A stretch of DNA of 64,000 nucleotides. Source: Temnothorax longispinosus (lineage: Eukaryota; Arthropoda; Insecta; Hymenoptera; Formicidae). The stretch covers positions 2,294,001 to 2,358,000 of the forward strand of contig NC_092363.1 in the NCBI RefSeq assembly GCF_030848805.1. The letters run 5' to 3'. This document shows positions 53,549 through 64,000 of this stretch, piece after piece (the first letter of the stretch is position 1; each line of letters begins with the position of its first letter). Made by a program: the position numbers and the translations under genes. A model generated the notes under the pieces. The model saw only the letters and a program-made list of their open reading frames with translations. It was not told the origin of the DNA and searched no databases.

Positions 53549-53689
53549 CACTGAAAAACCCATTTTTTGTTGAATCAACTAAATCTGTGTTTGGATATGA
53601 GCAAACAAATTTGTTATATTAACTAAAGAATTTGTTTGCTCATATCCAAACACAGATTTAGTTTATTCAACAAAATGAGTTTCTCAGTG
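53549..53689. mobile_element. TA-flanked MITE, 141 bp, ~62-bp inverted arms
   Basis: The arms at 53549-53611 and 53629-53689 match over nearly their whole length, beginning CACTGAAAAA on the left and CACTGAGAAA (complement) on the right. The inner 30 bp of the arms are identical. TA flanks both ends (53547-53548, 53690-53691), consistent with a Tc1/mariner-type insertion. Only 17 bp lie between the arms, so this is a nearly complete hairpin with no coding capacity. Confidence 0.88.
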
Positions 53690-53691
53690 TA

Positions 53692-54606
53692 TGTGACAAT
53701 TTTAATTTACAAAATTCTAATTAAAAATATATTTCTTATTTCTGCACATTTAATCACTCACACAAATTGCCGGAGTGCATTAATCAACGGCATTATGCAT
53801 GGCAGCAATCCTCTTCCTTCATTTTCACGAGACCATTTTATGATCGCATTTAGCTGCTCAAATTATAGCGGCTCCGCCGTCGCGTAATCATTGCCGACGT
53901 TGTGCGATAACGTGGCGGTTTAAAAAGTTCGATTAAATATAAAGCAGTCAGCGCGGATAATTATCGGCGGGATCGGTGACCTAAGAAGCTGCTCTCGCGA
54001 GATATTACGAGAATGTTTTTTACAAACAAGTGTTACGTTTTATTTTCTCTTTTGAAGTTTCAACAACATCTTCGTGTTTGTCTCAGAATACCAGAATTAT
54101 ACGCGCGCAATTTCTACGACGTTTAACTGGTAAGCAATAGCATTTCGGCTCGGTTAGCAGCTCACGCATTTACGGATTGAGTGCGGAAGATGGGAAGAGC
54201 AACGCGCTAGCAACGAGAAAGGAAACAGATAGGATAAAGATAGGTGGGGAGAGACGGAGAAAGTGTACGGCAATCTACTTCGCTCCATTCAATCAGCCAT
54301 CGATTTCTTCGATTTATTGGCCGGTTTAGGAGAAGACGTATGGACGGTGCCGCCGTCGGCTGTCGTTACTTTGGTTTAGGGGATGACCGCCCATATTTTC
54401 ATCCCTCAGCCCCAATCTCTCCTCCTGCATCCTCGCGGTTCACGTGTGTATGTATATCTATATACCTATATATAGAGATATTTCGCATTCGCGAACTGTC
54501 CGACCGGTTTTACGTGCGAAGCAACGACCGACTTTTCGAACCCACCGGAAACTCGCTGACGGCAGCCTTTCATCGCGGAGATCTCCCTCGTCTTTCCGTT
54601 TTTCAT

Positions 54607-54610
<4 letters not shown>
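53692..54610. other. non-coding sequence, no supported feature
   Basis: Mixed composition. A plus-strand frame of about 150 codons runs into the following CT repeat (54244-54705), but it does not start at a convincing ATG and is not recognised. Confidence 0.5.
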
Positions 54611-54660
<50 letters not shown>

Positions 54661-54690
54661 CTTTCCCTCCCCTCTCTCTCTCTTTTTTTC
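54611..54690. repeat. (CT)n microsatellite with imperfect pyrimidine tail
   Basis: About 22 perfect CT units (54611-54654), then an imperfect pyrimidine run of TTTC and CTC to about 54690. Confidence 0.95.
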
Positions 54691-55101
54691 TTATCGCGGA
54701 AGTAGTTTTTAGAAAGTCAACGAGGCGGTGAAGTCTACGTATCGACGTGTACGCCCCCGATAGTTACCAGCCGGGAATTTCTCGAATCCGCGATGGGAAA
54801 CGAAACGACACCGACTGCTCTACATAATGCAGCTCGCACGACACGTCCATTCCCCGAGCGGATTGATCCGCTCGATAAGGTATCGACGAATAACGTTGCG
54901 TGACATGACAAGTCTCCCGGCACCGGAATATATGGATGAGCTTGGATACGAAAATAGAATAAACGAAATTGCGCGTGCATACCTAATGCGTGACATGCGC
55001 TGTATAAAAGTTCGGCGAGTGAACGGAATACATGAGTTTAATAGTTAAATCAATATTAGCAGTCTATTTTGTGACCCCATTCTTTCATTCAGACTGTATA
55101 G

Positions 55102-55102
<1 letters not shown>

Positions 55103-55155
<53 letters not shown>
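55103..55155. repeat. (CA)n microsatellite
   Basis: About 26 perfect CA units, followed by an ACGCATGCACGC-type imperfect tail. Confidence 0.97.
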
Positions 55156-57250
55156 CGTACGCATGCACGCACGCATACAAAGAAGATCTTGACATTTGAT
55201 TTACCGAATGTGTCATCTACGTACCAATTCACTATTACCTCGTCATATAACTCGTATCTGCGATACAGATTTCGAGAATACAGTTATAGGTATCGTGATA
55301 GGCATCTCGCTAAGCGTAACGTGACAAATGAGCGGATTCGTATTATCAGTAATTACATCGGGATTAGCAATGGTTGGCATTAATCCTGTCGTAAATACAT
55401 TTCGATACTTTGAAACGTTAAATACTCATTGGGCCTTAATGACGGATCAATGCGTGAGTGTAATCTATTTATGAAACTTGCCAACGGTCATCCGTTCGGA
55501 CGCGAATTGTAAACCCGTAAAGTGTTGTAAACGATCTGCGCGCGCTATCACGCAAACGAGCGTGCGATCGTTTTGATTTTACAGAAAAATTGTAAGTTTT
55601 AATAATCAAATTTTTCGAGTCAACTTCCGAAATATATATTATATTCAATTTTTGTGCATATGAATAATGCCTATTACAGCGTTTATTCGATTACACCTTT
55701 GATCAGCGATACTTCACGTTCACAGGAAAGCACAATTATAATATTATTAATTCATAAAGATGGAGTGCAGTTAAAATAGCATTATGAAAGCAATATAAAT
55801 TCGATGAATATTCGATAAACGATACCAGATAATCGTTTTACTCTATACGGGTTCGACCGATGTATTAAATCCAAAATACCATAGTACTCAATTTTATCGG
55901 TTTCTTTAATGAAATAAAGCACGCTGGTCACAATGTGTGTGTGTGTGTGACATGTAGTATTTTTAGATTGTTTTCTATATCAAGAGTAATCGACCAACTC
56001 GAATTCATATCTTACAACATACATCGCACAGAACGCGTGTCTCAATAAATCATACGTTCCTATTGGCAGAAGTTAATAAAACAACGGTAGGACGGGTATA
56101 AAATAACGACAATAATATCGTATAGCATTATTATGACGCGCCAATCTCACAATGCATTCAACTGCATTGTATGATATAACGCAGGCAGGTATGAATATTT
56201 CGCTGGGCTCCGCATGGCTATAATCTTTTTCTGGAACATTGCAGAGGCAGAGGGACATGGATTAGAAGAAAAAGGGAATCAGGAGATTTGTCGGAGAGTT
56301 TCGTATGTCATTCGCAATATTTCGTTCAACGAAACCACGCAAAATCTCGGTGTTGTACTATTTCTTTTCTCTAAAAATGCACACATTTTTGCGTTAGAAC
56401 CAACAAAGTATATAAGTTATTTATACCGTATACATATCTTAACAATATCATAGGAGGAATAGTAAAATAGTAAAGAAGTTAATAGTTAGTAGGCAGTCTT
56501 TTAATGCACTAGGGAACGCGAATTTTTAAACGAGCTGCATCCTAAGACGACGACGAAGTCGCAAACTTACAGCACTTCTATCATTAAGGAGATTGTATAA
56601 TCAGATAGTAACTTACTACTTACCACGAAGTATGCGGCGGACAGCGGATGATCAAGTATTTTTTCTTCCAATCTCCCGAAGATGATCATTAATCTTCAAA
56701 TTGTATTACCGTATTGCGTAATGTTGCTACTCGTCGCAACTTTTCCGAAGATCGAAATAATGCTCTGACATAATAACAGGAGAGTAATTAACCGTCATGC
56801 ACACAGTCCCTTCGTTTGATTTATATATATATATATAAGGTTTATTATTAGACGTGAACTGTTTCTTAATTACATTTTAATAAAATTAAAGGCGATATTT
56901 TGCAGCGCGTAATAAAATGATAAATAGTAGAAATATAATATAACATAAAACATTAAAAGTTTTGACAAATTAGGTTTGTCAAAAGTGAGAACATAAACCA
57001 ATTTTATCTTTCGGTTAATTGGAATTAAATTTTACTGTAATAAAAATTTAATTTAAAGTTTGTTTGCCAAGATATTTAATCTCTAAAATTAAAAAGTTGC
57101 GGCAAATGATAGTTTCTCATCAAAGTTCTTCTGAGAAAAAACCGATTCGAAATCTGTCAAGTAGTTTGTCACCGACAGGGGGGACGTAACACGCGCATTT
57201 TTACATCATTAAAGCATAACCCATTGTATATCGTGCGAGAGAGGTCAACA
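55156..57250. other. AT-rich non-coding sequence
   Basis: Contains short (GT)n at about 55935-55949 and (TA)n at about 56821-56838. No gene is supported. Confidence 0.5.
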
Positions 57251-57365
57251 AACATCGATTTTTGCGTGCGCACAAGGAACGGCAGAAAACAATGTGTGCG
57301 GTATTAATGGACGCGGTTGCAAATGAAACGAAGCTATCGCGGTCTCGTACGATAGGTGTGACAAA
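57251..57365. repeat. imperfect direct duplication, copy A
   Basis: Aligns with copy B at 57851-57970. The core 57299-57337 (39 bp) differs from copy B at a single base, and similarity fades on both sides (shared ACATCGATTTT upstream, GTGTGACAAA downstream). On the plus strand both copies share an open frame reading AVLMDAVANETKL. No transposon ends were seen. Confidence 0.75.
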
Positions 57366-57850
57366 TGGCGGTGAAGAAGGCGAAGGTGTACGCGGCAAAA
57401 AGAGAAAACAGTACATTTGAACATTGCTGTCGACCAGGCACAAAATCGCGACAAAGGTTTCTAGCCGTACGCATACGAGGTATTGTCCCGGAATCGCCGG
57501 AACTTGTTTAAACTGTTGCACTTGCGTAAATCAATTTCTATCGCAATCATTAAATATTAACGTAAAAATATAAAATGATCAGTAAGCTTAATTATCTCGA
57601 TTGTGAGCTTAACTAGTTATGAATATTAGAACGCATTTACAACGGTAAAAGAAAAAAATTATATGTATATGTATTTGGCCACATAAGTGCAGATGCAATC
57701 GCTTATAAGAAATATCGAATATACGCTCCGGTTGAAAGGTACATATTTCTCCTTACCGACCGTGAGTTCCATTCAAGATTCTAATTTATTCGCTCGGTTT
57801 CACTGGAAGTTGGGGAAAAATGCAGCACCGAGAGACGGCACAGTCGATGG

Positions 57851-57970
57851 ACATCGATTTTCTTGCGCGGTACAGAAGAGTTACAGGCCACGCCAACGAG
57901 CGGTATTAATGGATGCGGTTGCAAATGAAACGAAGCTATATCGTGGAGTCGTGCGGTGCGTGTGACAAAC
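57851..57970. repeat. imperfect direct duplication, copy B
   Basis: Second copy of the segment at 57251-57365, in the same orientation and 602 bp downstream; the core is 57901-57939. Here the shared frame lies at the end of a plus-strand open frame of about 92 codons (57687-57965) that stops soon after AVLMDAVANETKL. It could be a diverged tandem duplication of non-coding DNA or a duplicated exon; no clean splice acceptors flank either copy. Confidence 0.75.
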
Positions 57971-59410
57971 GAGGAAAGGCTGGAAAGCCGAGGGGTGAAA
58001 AAAAAGTCGCGACACACCGGTCCGCAAGACCGAGCGATTGCCGTGCAAAGAACAACGCCGTTGTTGGTCTGCAAGTCTACGGAGAACGGCCGGGCGACAG
58101 AAGCAACGCCGACGTCGGTTCCACGAGAGTGACACGTAATCGTTTACACGGAATTCGTCCGATACGGTGCGACGTGTAACGAAGAAGAGAGAAAAAGAAA
58201 AAAAAAGAGAGACGCAACGACGGAACTGTTCGGGTTAGCCGGCACGAAGGACGCATGGAATTCGTTTGCGTTTTAATGAACATGCGAATAATCGCGATTC
58301 TTTCACCTAGACTATTCGCCGTTCCTTCAATGCCGACGATGACATTTGCGCGGAATTACAGAACAGTTGCGAGAGGACGGGAACTCGTTTTCGCCCCTCG
58401 TCCTCCGTTCACCACAGCCTCTCGATGTTTGAATTTACGAAGGTAATTCGCCTGCTACCCAATTCATCGTGCGCCTTTTTCGGTAAACTGCTTTTTCGAG
58501 AAACGCGACTTTTGTACGGAGAAACGAACAAATCATATACCACGCAATTGTGGAAGGAATATGTGTTTCGGCGAAACTCTCTCAAATAGACAGGATATAT
58601 GTGCGAATAAGTATAGTGAGAATAACATTTCAAATAAACCTCAGTTCCGCGTAATTGGTTTCGTGCATCGTGCTTTTTATATGGCAAACGAACAAACGGA
58701 AACACCGCGGGTTGTTAGACGAAACTGTTTCTTTTGACATTGTTAAAGAGTAATAATAACGCACAACTACTTGCAACAGACATTTAACGGCAAACTGTAA
58801 TAATGAAGGAAATAATGGCGGTTATATAATTTCGCTGCGCGGCGGCGATTCTCGGGCTGTATTTGACCCGAAAGCACAAGCTTGTAACTTGTCGGATTTT
58901 GCGTTACGAGGTGGAAAATAGGTTTTAAAATGAGTCTTGAAATGCGTGTTCTCAATGAGTATTTGCAAAGAACGTAATTTCATTTCCGCTCATTCTTCCA
59001 TGGCAAACCGACTTGGTGTGAACATAAGGTACTTCGAAATTTCCTTCGATTTTATTCATACTCATCTTCTATTCTAAAATAAACTTGAGAAACTCATTGT
59101 AATAAATTATAACGCTAGCTAATTGACTGAAAATGCAAACTCTTGACTATTGAAAATTAAAAGATCTTTAGTTGAGTATAACATGAATCAAATGAACCGA
59201 GCAAATAAATAACAACCGAAATATATACGTTATTATAGCAAATTATATCGAAGATAATTAAGAAAAAAAACTAAAAATAATTTAAGATTAGAAAAATAAA
59301 ATAGGATTACAACGATATTATTTATTGCTATCCATATCACGACGCTTTTCGCGAAAATATTAGCGATATAGAGGATAGGAAATGAGAAAACTCTTACTCA
59401 GGATTGACTG
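57971..59410. other. non-coding sequence, CpG-rich then AT-rich
   Basis: CpG-rich to about 58450, with chance frames on both strands, then AT-rich. No gene or repeat is supported. Confidence 0.5.
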
Positions 59411-59501
59411 AGGAAGGTCTGGTCACCCTAGTTTAATCGTGCGCATACCATATGTCCAGGCACATCCGGTACGGTTATGGCGGACGTGTCCACACCTTCC
59501 T
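59411..59501. other. imperfect two-level inverted repeat
   Basis: Outer arms AGGAAGGTCTGGTCAC (59411-59426) and its complement at 59486-59501 match at 14 of 16 positions. Alternative inner arms AGGCACATCCG (59458-59468) and 59481-59491 match at 9 of 11. The two foldings share bases, so they would compete. It could be a structured RNA segment or a decayed palindromic element; no family was recognised. Confidence 0.45.
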
Positions 59502-61192
59502 AAATTGCCTGCCAGGATTGTAACTGGTGTTTCCGGATGGTCTTGCCATATTCTAGATTTTTTTGTGTCGGTATGAGCGTCACGCACATCGCGGGATGGT
59601 CAAATATTACTTCACACTACAGATATATATTTTTAGGAACGATATCGTATTAGTACGCGCGAGGGTTATGGAAAAATAAATAAATTAATAAATACATCTT
59701 GGAAAGGTTGATTAAAATACGTACATCGAGATATTATTTATATCAAATACTCTGTGACAAAATTATACGAATATAATTACGCGAATACGCGAAAAAAAAA
59801 TTTATAAGCATGCAGCTGATTTTTTGACATTCATCTGCGTGAGAATTGATGTGCGTTCTCAAAGGGCGACACTTGGTCAGATCGCATCGACTTACTAATG
59901 CAACGGCTAATCGGTTCACTAGCGGGATGCGGGGTAAACCTAGGTAATGTAAACTTCGCCTAGTCCAAACCGATCGTTCCACCCGTATTACCGTCAACAC
60001 GTCGGGTACGCGGATAAACACAAACAAGCCGATATTCGGCGCAGAGCGGTCCGCAGATAACGCACTTCCTCCCGCGGCTGACATCGTGTCGCGTTTCATG
60101 CTCGACACCGTAGTTGTCCAACCGTAACGCGATCTCGACGAACATCTGGAGGCCTCGCGGGCCCCATCGAAAGATTTATCCTCGCGTAATGACAGGGCAT
60201 CGGGCATCTCCGGTGCATAACTGTCATGTCGTATAGCGTACATTTCGACGCGGCGACGATGTGACGCGATCAAGATTTCGACCTGCCCTTCATCTATCCC
60301 TTTATCTCTCCCTTCCTCCTTTCTCTCTTGTTCTCTCTCTTTCCCTTTCGTGGCGCACATATGACGACAACCCTCGAACTCCGTCCCGATGCGCGCGTAA
60401 CATTGACAGAATATCGTTATCGACCAATGGCGATCTGCAACGGTGCCGTCGGGACCGCGTAACACGCGCCCGATATTACGGGCATAAAAGGCACCCGCCG
60501 AGGCGAGAAGGAATTCCCGAGAGTGCCAGAGATAATATCGCAAGCTATGTCCGAAGCATCGTTATGAGCGTCGACGTATTTTTAACCCGTCATCGTTCTC
60601 GCGAAACCTTTGGCATCATTTTGACGTGAACTTTTGCACTTTTGCAATTAATGTATGACATTCGAACTAAATTTATAATAGAAATGTGCAAAATGAATCA
60701 AGATACTATTCCGATGCGGTTATTCCAATGCTATCTCTAATATCGCACTAAAATGTTTCTGCACGAAAATAAAATTATGTTCGTGAATAAGTAATACTTA
60801 TACGAAGTACGTCTTCCGATCATCTAGAAATGGCAGAAAGAAAAATTAACTCTGTTCGTTATCTCTTGTTCGTACCGCGATTTAACGTCAATCTACTCTG
60901 TTTTTTCTCGGTAAAGTCTTGACTTTTTGGCAAAAACGGAGCATCTACATTCCGATTATATTCGGAGCGAGCGTCACAGACCCTATCTCTTATTTCGCGA
61001 GGCGACTATATACTGAAATTCGATTTTGCATAATCCGGACCGCCGAACCGATCATGAGCGCGGTAAGATATCGCTCGTCCGTCCGGAAATAGGTATCGGA
61101 TCAGGTTGCCGCCGGCCGCAACGCATGATCGCGGCAACGCAAATAGCGCAATCGCAGACACACACTCCCGTGGATTGCCGCACGAGTTCTCT
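59502..61192. other. non-coding sequence with a CpG-rich block and a long chance-like frame
   Basis: A minus-strand frame (60543 down to 59743) stays open for 266 codons, the longest in the window. It was not recognised, has a low-complexity Lys/Glu/Arg patch, and ends in an AT-rich Phe/Ile-rich tail. CpG-rich composition around 59880-60550 explains much of its length. I do not call a gene. Confidence 0.4.
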
Positions 61193-61268
61193 TAATGATA
61201 CATTTATACTCGACTGATATCGGACGTGTTTTCCTAATGACACATTTATACTTGGCTGATATCGGACG
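61193..61268. repeat. tandem duplication, 42-bp period
   Basis: Two copies beginning TAATGATACATTTATACT and TAATGACACATTTATACT lie 42 bp apart, sharing about 31 of 34 aligned bases and both ending GATATCGGACG. Confidence 0.85.
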
Positions 61269-62477
61269 AGCGACACGTAGATAACCGCATCGGGAAAGCG
61301 GTCGGCGGCGCTGGGGTGAGCGAATAAAAGCAAGCAGGAACCTCGGGAGCGTTTTGCAGATATTCCGTCGGCCGCTATCGCTTTTTATGGCCGCCGATTG
61401 TACGGTCGCATGGACACAGATAGGCGAGCGGAGCGGGCATGCGGAAACAGGACGGAATATGTGGGCGGCGGTACGCACACACGCGGTCGACCGGTGTATT
61501 AACACGCGCCTGTGTATACCTGAAATAATACTACAAGCGGAGGTTATCCGATGCTAGAAGTCAGAGAGACGACGAGGTGAACTTCGAGTCCAGTGGTAGT
61601 GGTGTTCATGGTAGTGGCTCTCTCTTACAAACCCCAACACCAGTAAAATAGTAATATTGGTATCGTTGCGTACCGCCAATACTACTGCTATCACTAACGC
61701 CATGGTGTTCTGAAAAACATCGATACTGACGACGAAAATGTATGGTAGTTAGCGGCGTTATAGTATCACCTTCCAACGTGCTCTCTATCTCTTCCAGGTG
61801 TAATCGCTCACGCGATATCCCGGTTACGCCGGCAGATTTAAATAATATTCACTTTAACAGATTTCAGAACGAGTTTCATTATTTTTCTCGTTTCCACGGT
61901 AATTCGTGTCCCGCCGGGAAATATATTTCGCTCGCGAACCCACCCCGACGGATCTCCTTTTCTCTTACTGACTCTCGCTCCTTCCAACGCGAGCACTCCT
62001 TTTTCCTCACACCTGCCAGGCCGCTGACACTCTTCTATGCCGCTCCCTTTTTCCACCCCCTGTTCAGTCACTCACTCTTTCTCTCTTCTCTCTCTCCCGA
62101 CCTCCTTCCGACCGTTTCTCTCTCTCATGCTCCTGGCACTTCGTACACGGCACAAGCGACTTTTATCGTTTTGCGCCGTTTATGTTTATACGCCGGAATA
62201 AGGCTTCAATGGGCTCCTTGCTCGCCATGAAATTGAAATCCTGCCTTTCCTCTGGAGGCACTCGCGCGCTCTTTTCCTTCGCGAGCTGACCTATCGTCCA
62301 GGTTATAGGTACTCTCGCGCGAAATGAAACGGATTGGACGATGAACTGTTTTGCCAATCCTTTCCTAAGTTCGCCTATAGCGTTGATCTGAATTGTTCGT
62401 GTGCAATATTACAATGCGTCTTAGGTTTCTAAACTCCAATCGTGTTCTTACCGTGACCTCGTTTCTATCGATAGGTG

Positions 62478-62480
<3 letters not shown>
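61269..62480. other. non-coding sequence including a long imperfect hairpin
   Basis: CpG-rich at the start and pyrimidine-rich on the plus strand at about 61950-62140. The hairpin at 61636-61709 is listed separately. No gene is supported. Confidence 0.5.
61636..61709. other. imperfect 74-nt hairpin, microRNA-precursor-like
   Basis: The ends pair as AACACCA with TGGTGTT (61636-61642, 61703-61709). The inner arms pair as GTAATATTGG with CCAATACTAC (9 of 10), around a loop of about 15 nt. Between the two stems the arms differ by several bases, giving a bulge. No known insect microRNA sequence was recognised in either arm, so this is only a structural observation. Confidence 0.35.

Positions 62481-62522
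<42 letters not shown>
62481..62522. repeat. (GA)n microsatellite
   Basis: About 21 perfect GA units. Confidence 0.97.
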
Positions 62523-62524
<2 letters not shown>

Positions 62525-63076
62525 CTTATAAGAAGATTCTTATATAGAAACGATTTATTAAGAGCTTCTGGTATTACTTCTATTTGTAATTTAAGATATG
62601 CCAACTTATACAATTTTATTAGAATATGAAACGATTTCTGGTTAAAGAAGGTTTCGATTAACGTATAGCACGTTATGCATTTGAAGGGTCGTTTTCATTA
62701 CGATGATGCCGGAACTTTGCATCATATCGAGATCGTGGTAGCATCGGTACGATGAAAGATCGCCGTTCGAATATTAATGAGGCTTCTGTCTCGTGGCAGA
62801 AGTTGCGAAATCTGGCGTTAAGCGGTCGGAACGTGAGTATAGGCGAGGGAGTAGCTGCGTGCCCGGGAAACCGTTGCCCGGATTTGGTGGCGATGTAGCG
62901 TTTTCGACGAGACGAAGGGAGAGGCATAGACACGGTAGCCCCTGAGGCAGTGGGATGAAGAGGGTGCAGAAAGCCCTTATCTTACCTGAACTCCTGCGCT
63001 GCAGTCGGGCATTCATAAAGTCCCGAGTTAAGCCTCTCTCCCCGTCCTCTCTCTGTTCTCTCTCACACCCCATTTG

Positions 63077-63080
<4 letters not shown>
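62523..63080. other. non-coding sequence, no supported feature
   Basis: Mixed composition with short open frames on both strands that were not recognised. Confidence 0.5.
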
Positions 63081-63137
<57 letters not shown>

Positions 63138-63138
63138 T
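63081..63138. repeat. (CT)n microsatellite followed by (CG)n
   Basis: About 23 CT units to 63127, then a short run of alternating CG. Confidence 0.96.
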
Positions 63139-63328
63139 TTCTTTCTCTCTCTATCTATCTGATGGCTCGCCACTCTCATCGTTCCTTGTTGTATTCTCCA
63201 TCTTCCTCGCACCCATCCACTAGAGGTTTCTACGTATAGTGGCTTGTACCGGCTTGACCGAGAAGATATAATCCGCACACACTAGTTACAACCCATTAGT
63301 TGCCCCTAGCTAGCTTAGCTCTTCCCTT

Positions 63329-63339
63329 CTCTCTCTCTT

Positions 63340-63373
<34 letters not shown>
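63329..63373. repeat. (CT)n microsatellite, interrupted
   Basis: CT units interrupted by TTT and CCC; continues as a pyrimidine-rich tract to about 63420. Confidence 0.93.
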
Positions 63374-64000
63374 CCTTTTACTCTTTTTCTCTTACTCCCT
63401 GTTTTGCTCTTCCGCTCCTTAATAATGCATCTAGAAGATGCTTAATCGAGTCTCGTAACTCATTTGTGATTCGGTGGATGCGCTCTCGTTCTTTGCCCCT
63501 TCGCCCACTTTTCGCTTCTGTCTTTGGAAAGAACTTTTCATCGACAACGCTGTCGATGTTGCGAGCGCTGACTGGGTCCACCTGAGAACCTTTCCGGTTC
63601 GGTAAAATTAAATGACCACGGCCCGCCTTAAAGTTTCGATCTGTTGATTTAATCAGCCCTATCAACTCAGCGTGACCCTCGCCGGAAAATTTGATTGTCG
63701 GCAAAGCCTCAGCCGGCGGATTGCTTGTCGTGGATTTTATAACCCGGATATTTTCGCTCGGTCGCCGGTCAATGGTGTATTCACGGAAAATTGCAGGTTG
63801 AAACGCTGTTTAGGTCGACCGGCGCTAGCGCGATAACGCGATAAACGGTATCCTCCGTCCGATTAAAGCTACATTGACTGGCACGATAGGATATATAATA
63901 ATAGATAGGAAAATAGTAGTTATCTTCATAGAGGATCTTGATATCACTTAATCTTTAGTTTACAGGATATATTTTCAACGTCGAGAAATCGTTGAGATTT
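63374..64000. other. non-coding sequence to window end
   Basis: A minus-strand frame (63704 down to 63378) encodes about 108 hydrophilic residues but begins at TTG rather than ATG, and no domain or splice context was recognised. No feature is supported. Confidence 0.45.

Noticed and set aside
63378..63704. 108-codon hydrophilic minus-strand frame
   Set aside because: Begins at TTG and was not recognised; no exon boundary signals.
1..64000. tRNA, rRNA, CRISPR arrays, intact transposase or reverse transcriptase genes, known conserved microRNAs
   Set aside because: Looked for by eye through characteristic motifs; none found. A covariance-model and translated search would be needed to exclude small or decayed cases.

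Overview
The window looks like nuclear DNA of an insect, most plausibly a hymenopteran such as an ant. The reasons are the long AT-rich stretches broken by CpG-rich islands without CpG loss, many (CT)n/(GA)n and (CA)n microsatellites, small non-autonomous DNA transposons of mariner and piggyBac type, and almost no long open reading frames. No bacterial gene layout, CRISPR array, rRNA or tRNA gene, or intact transposon or viral gene was seen. The taxon is inferred from composition and repeats, not from a recognised gene.

The best gene evidence sits at about 44.5-45.65 kb. Two candidate first coding exons point away from each other across roughly 0.85 kb of CpG-rich DNA. The plus-strand exon (45490-45646) has an in-frame upstream stop, a good start context, 52 full codons and a consensus splice donor. 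The minus-strand exon (44517-44644) starts at an AAAATGG-type ATG and ends at a GTGAGT donor. This is the layout of a divergent promoter. Neither peptide was recognised, so no function is assigned.

Left of this (1-44.5 kb) would be intron of the minus-strand gene and/or intergenic DNA. Three short GC-richer islands bounded by good minus-strand splice signals (35559-35609, 29971-30064, 7544-7639) could be its further exons; their phases are mutually compatible, but such pairs also arise by chance. Right of it (45.65-64 kb) would be intron of the plus-strand gene, with weaker candidate exons at 47431-47516 and 52285-52373.

The clearest sequence structures are transposon-derived. They are a 426-bp element with ~70-bp inverted repeats (4.8-5.2 kb), a ~128-bp element with perfect 41-bp inverted repeats (5.5 kb), a 583-bp piggyBac-type palindrome with TTAA target duplication that carries a later mariner-type insertion (43.4-44.0 kb), and a 141-bp TA-flanked element (53.5 kb). 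A ~100-bp imperfect direct duplication lies at 57.25-57.97 kb, and several hairpins and microsatellites are scattered through the window. Everything else is annotated as non-coding sequence with no supported feature.
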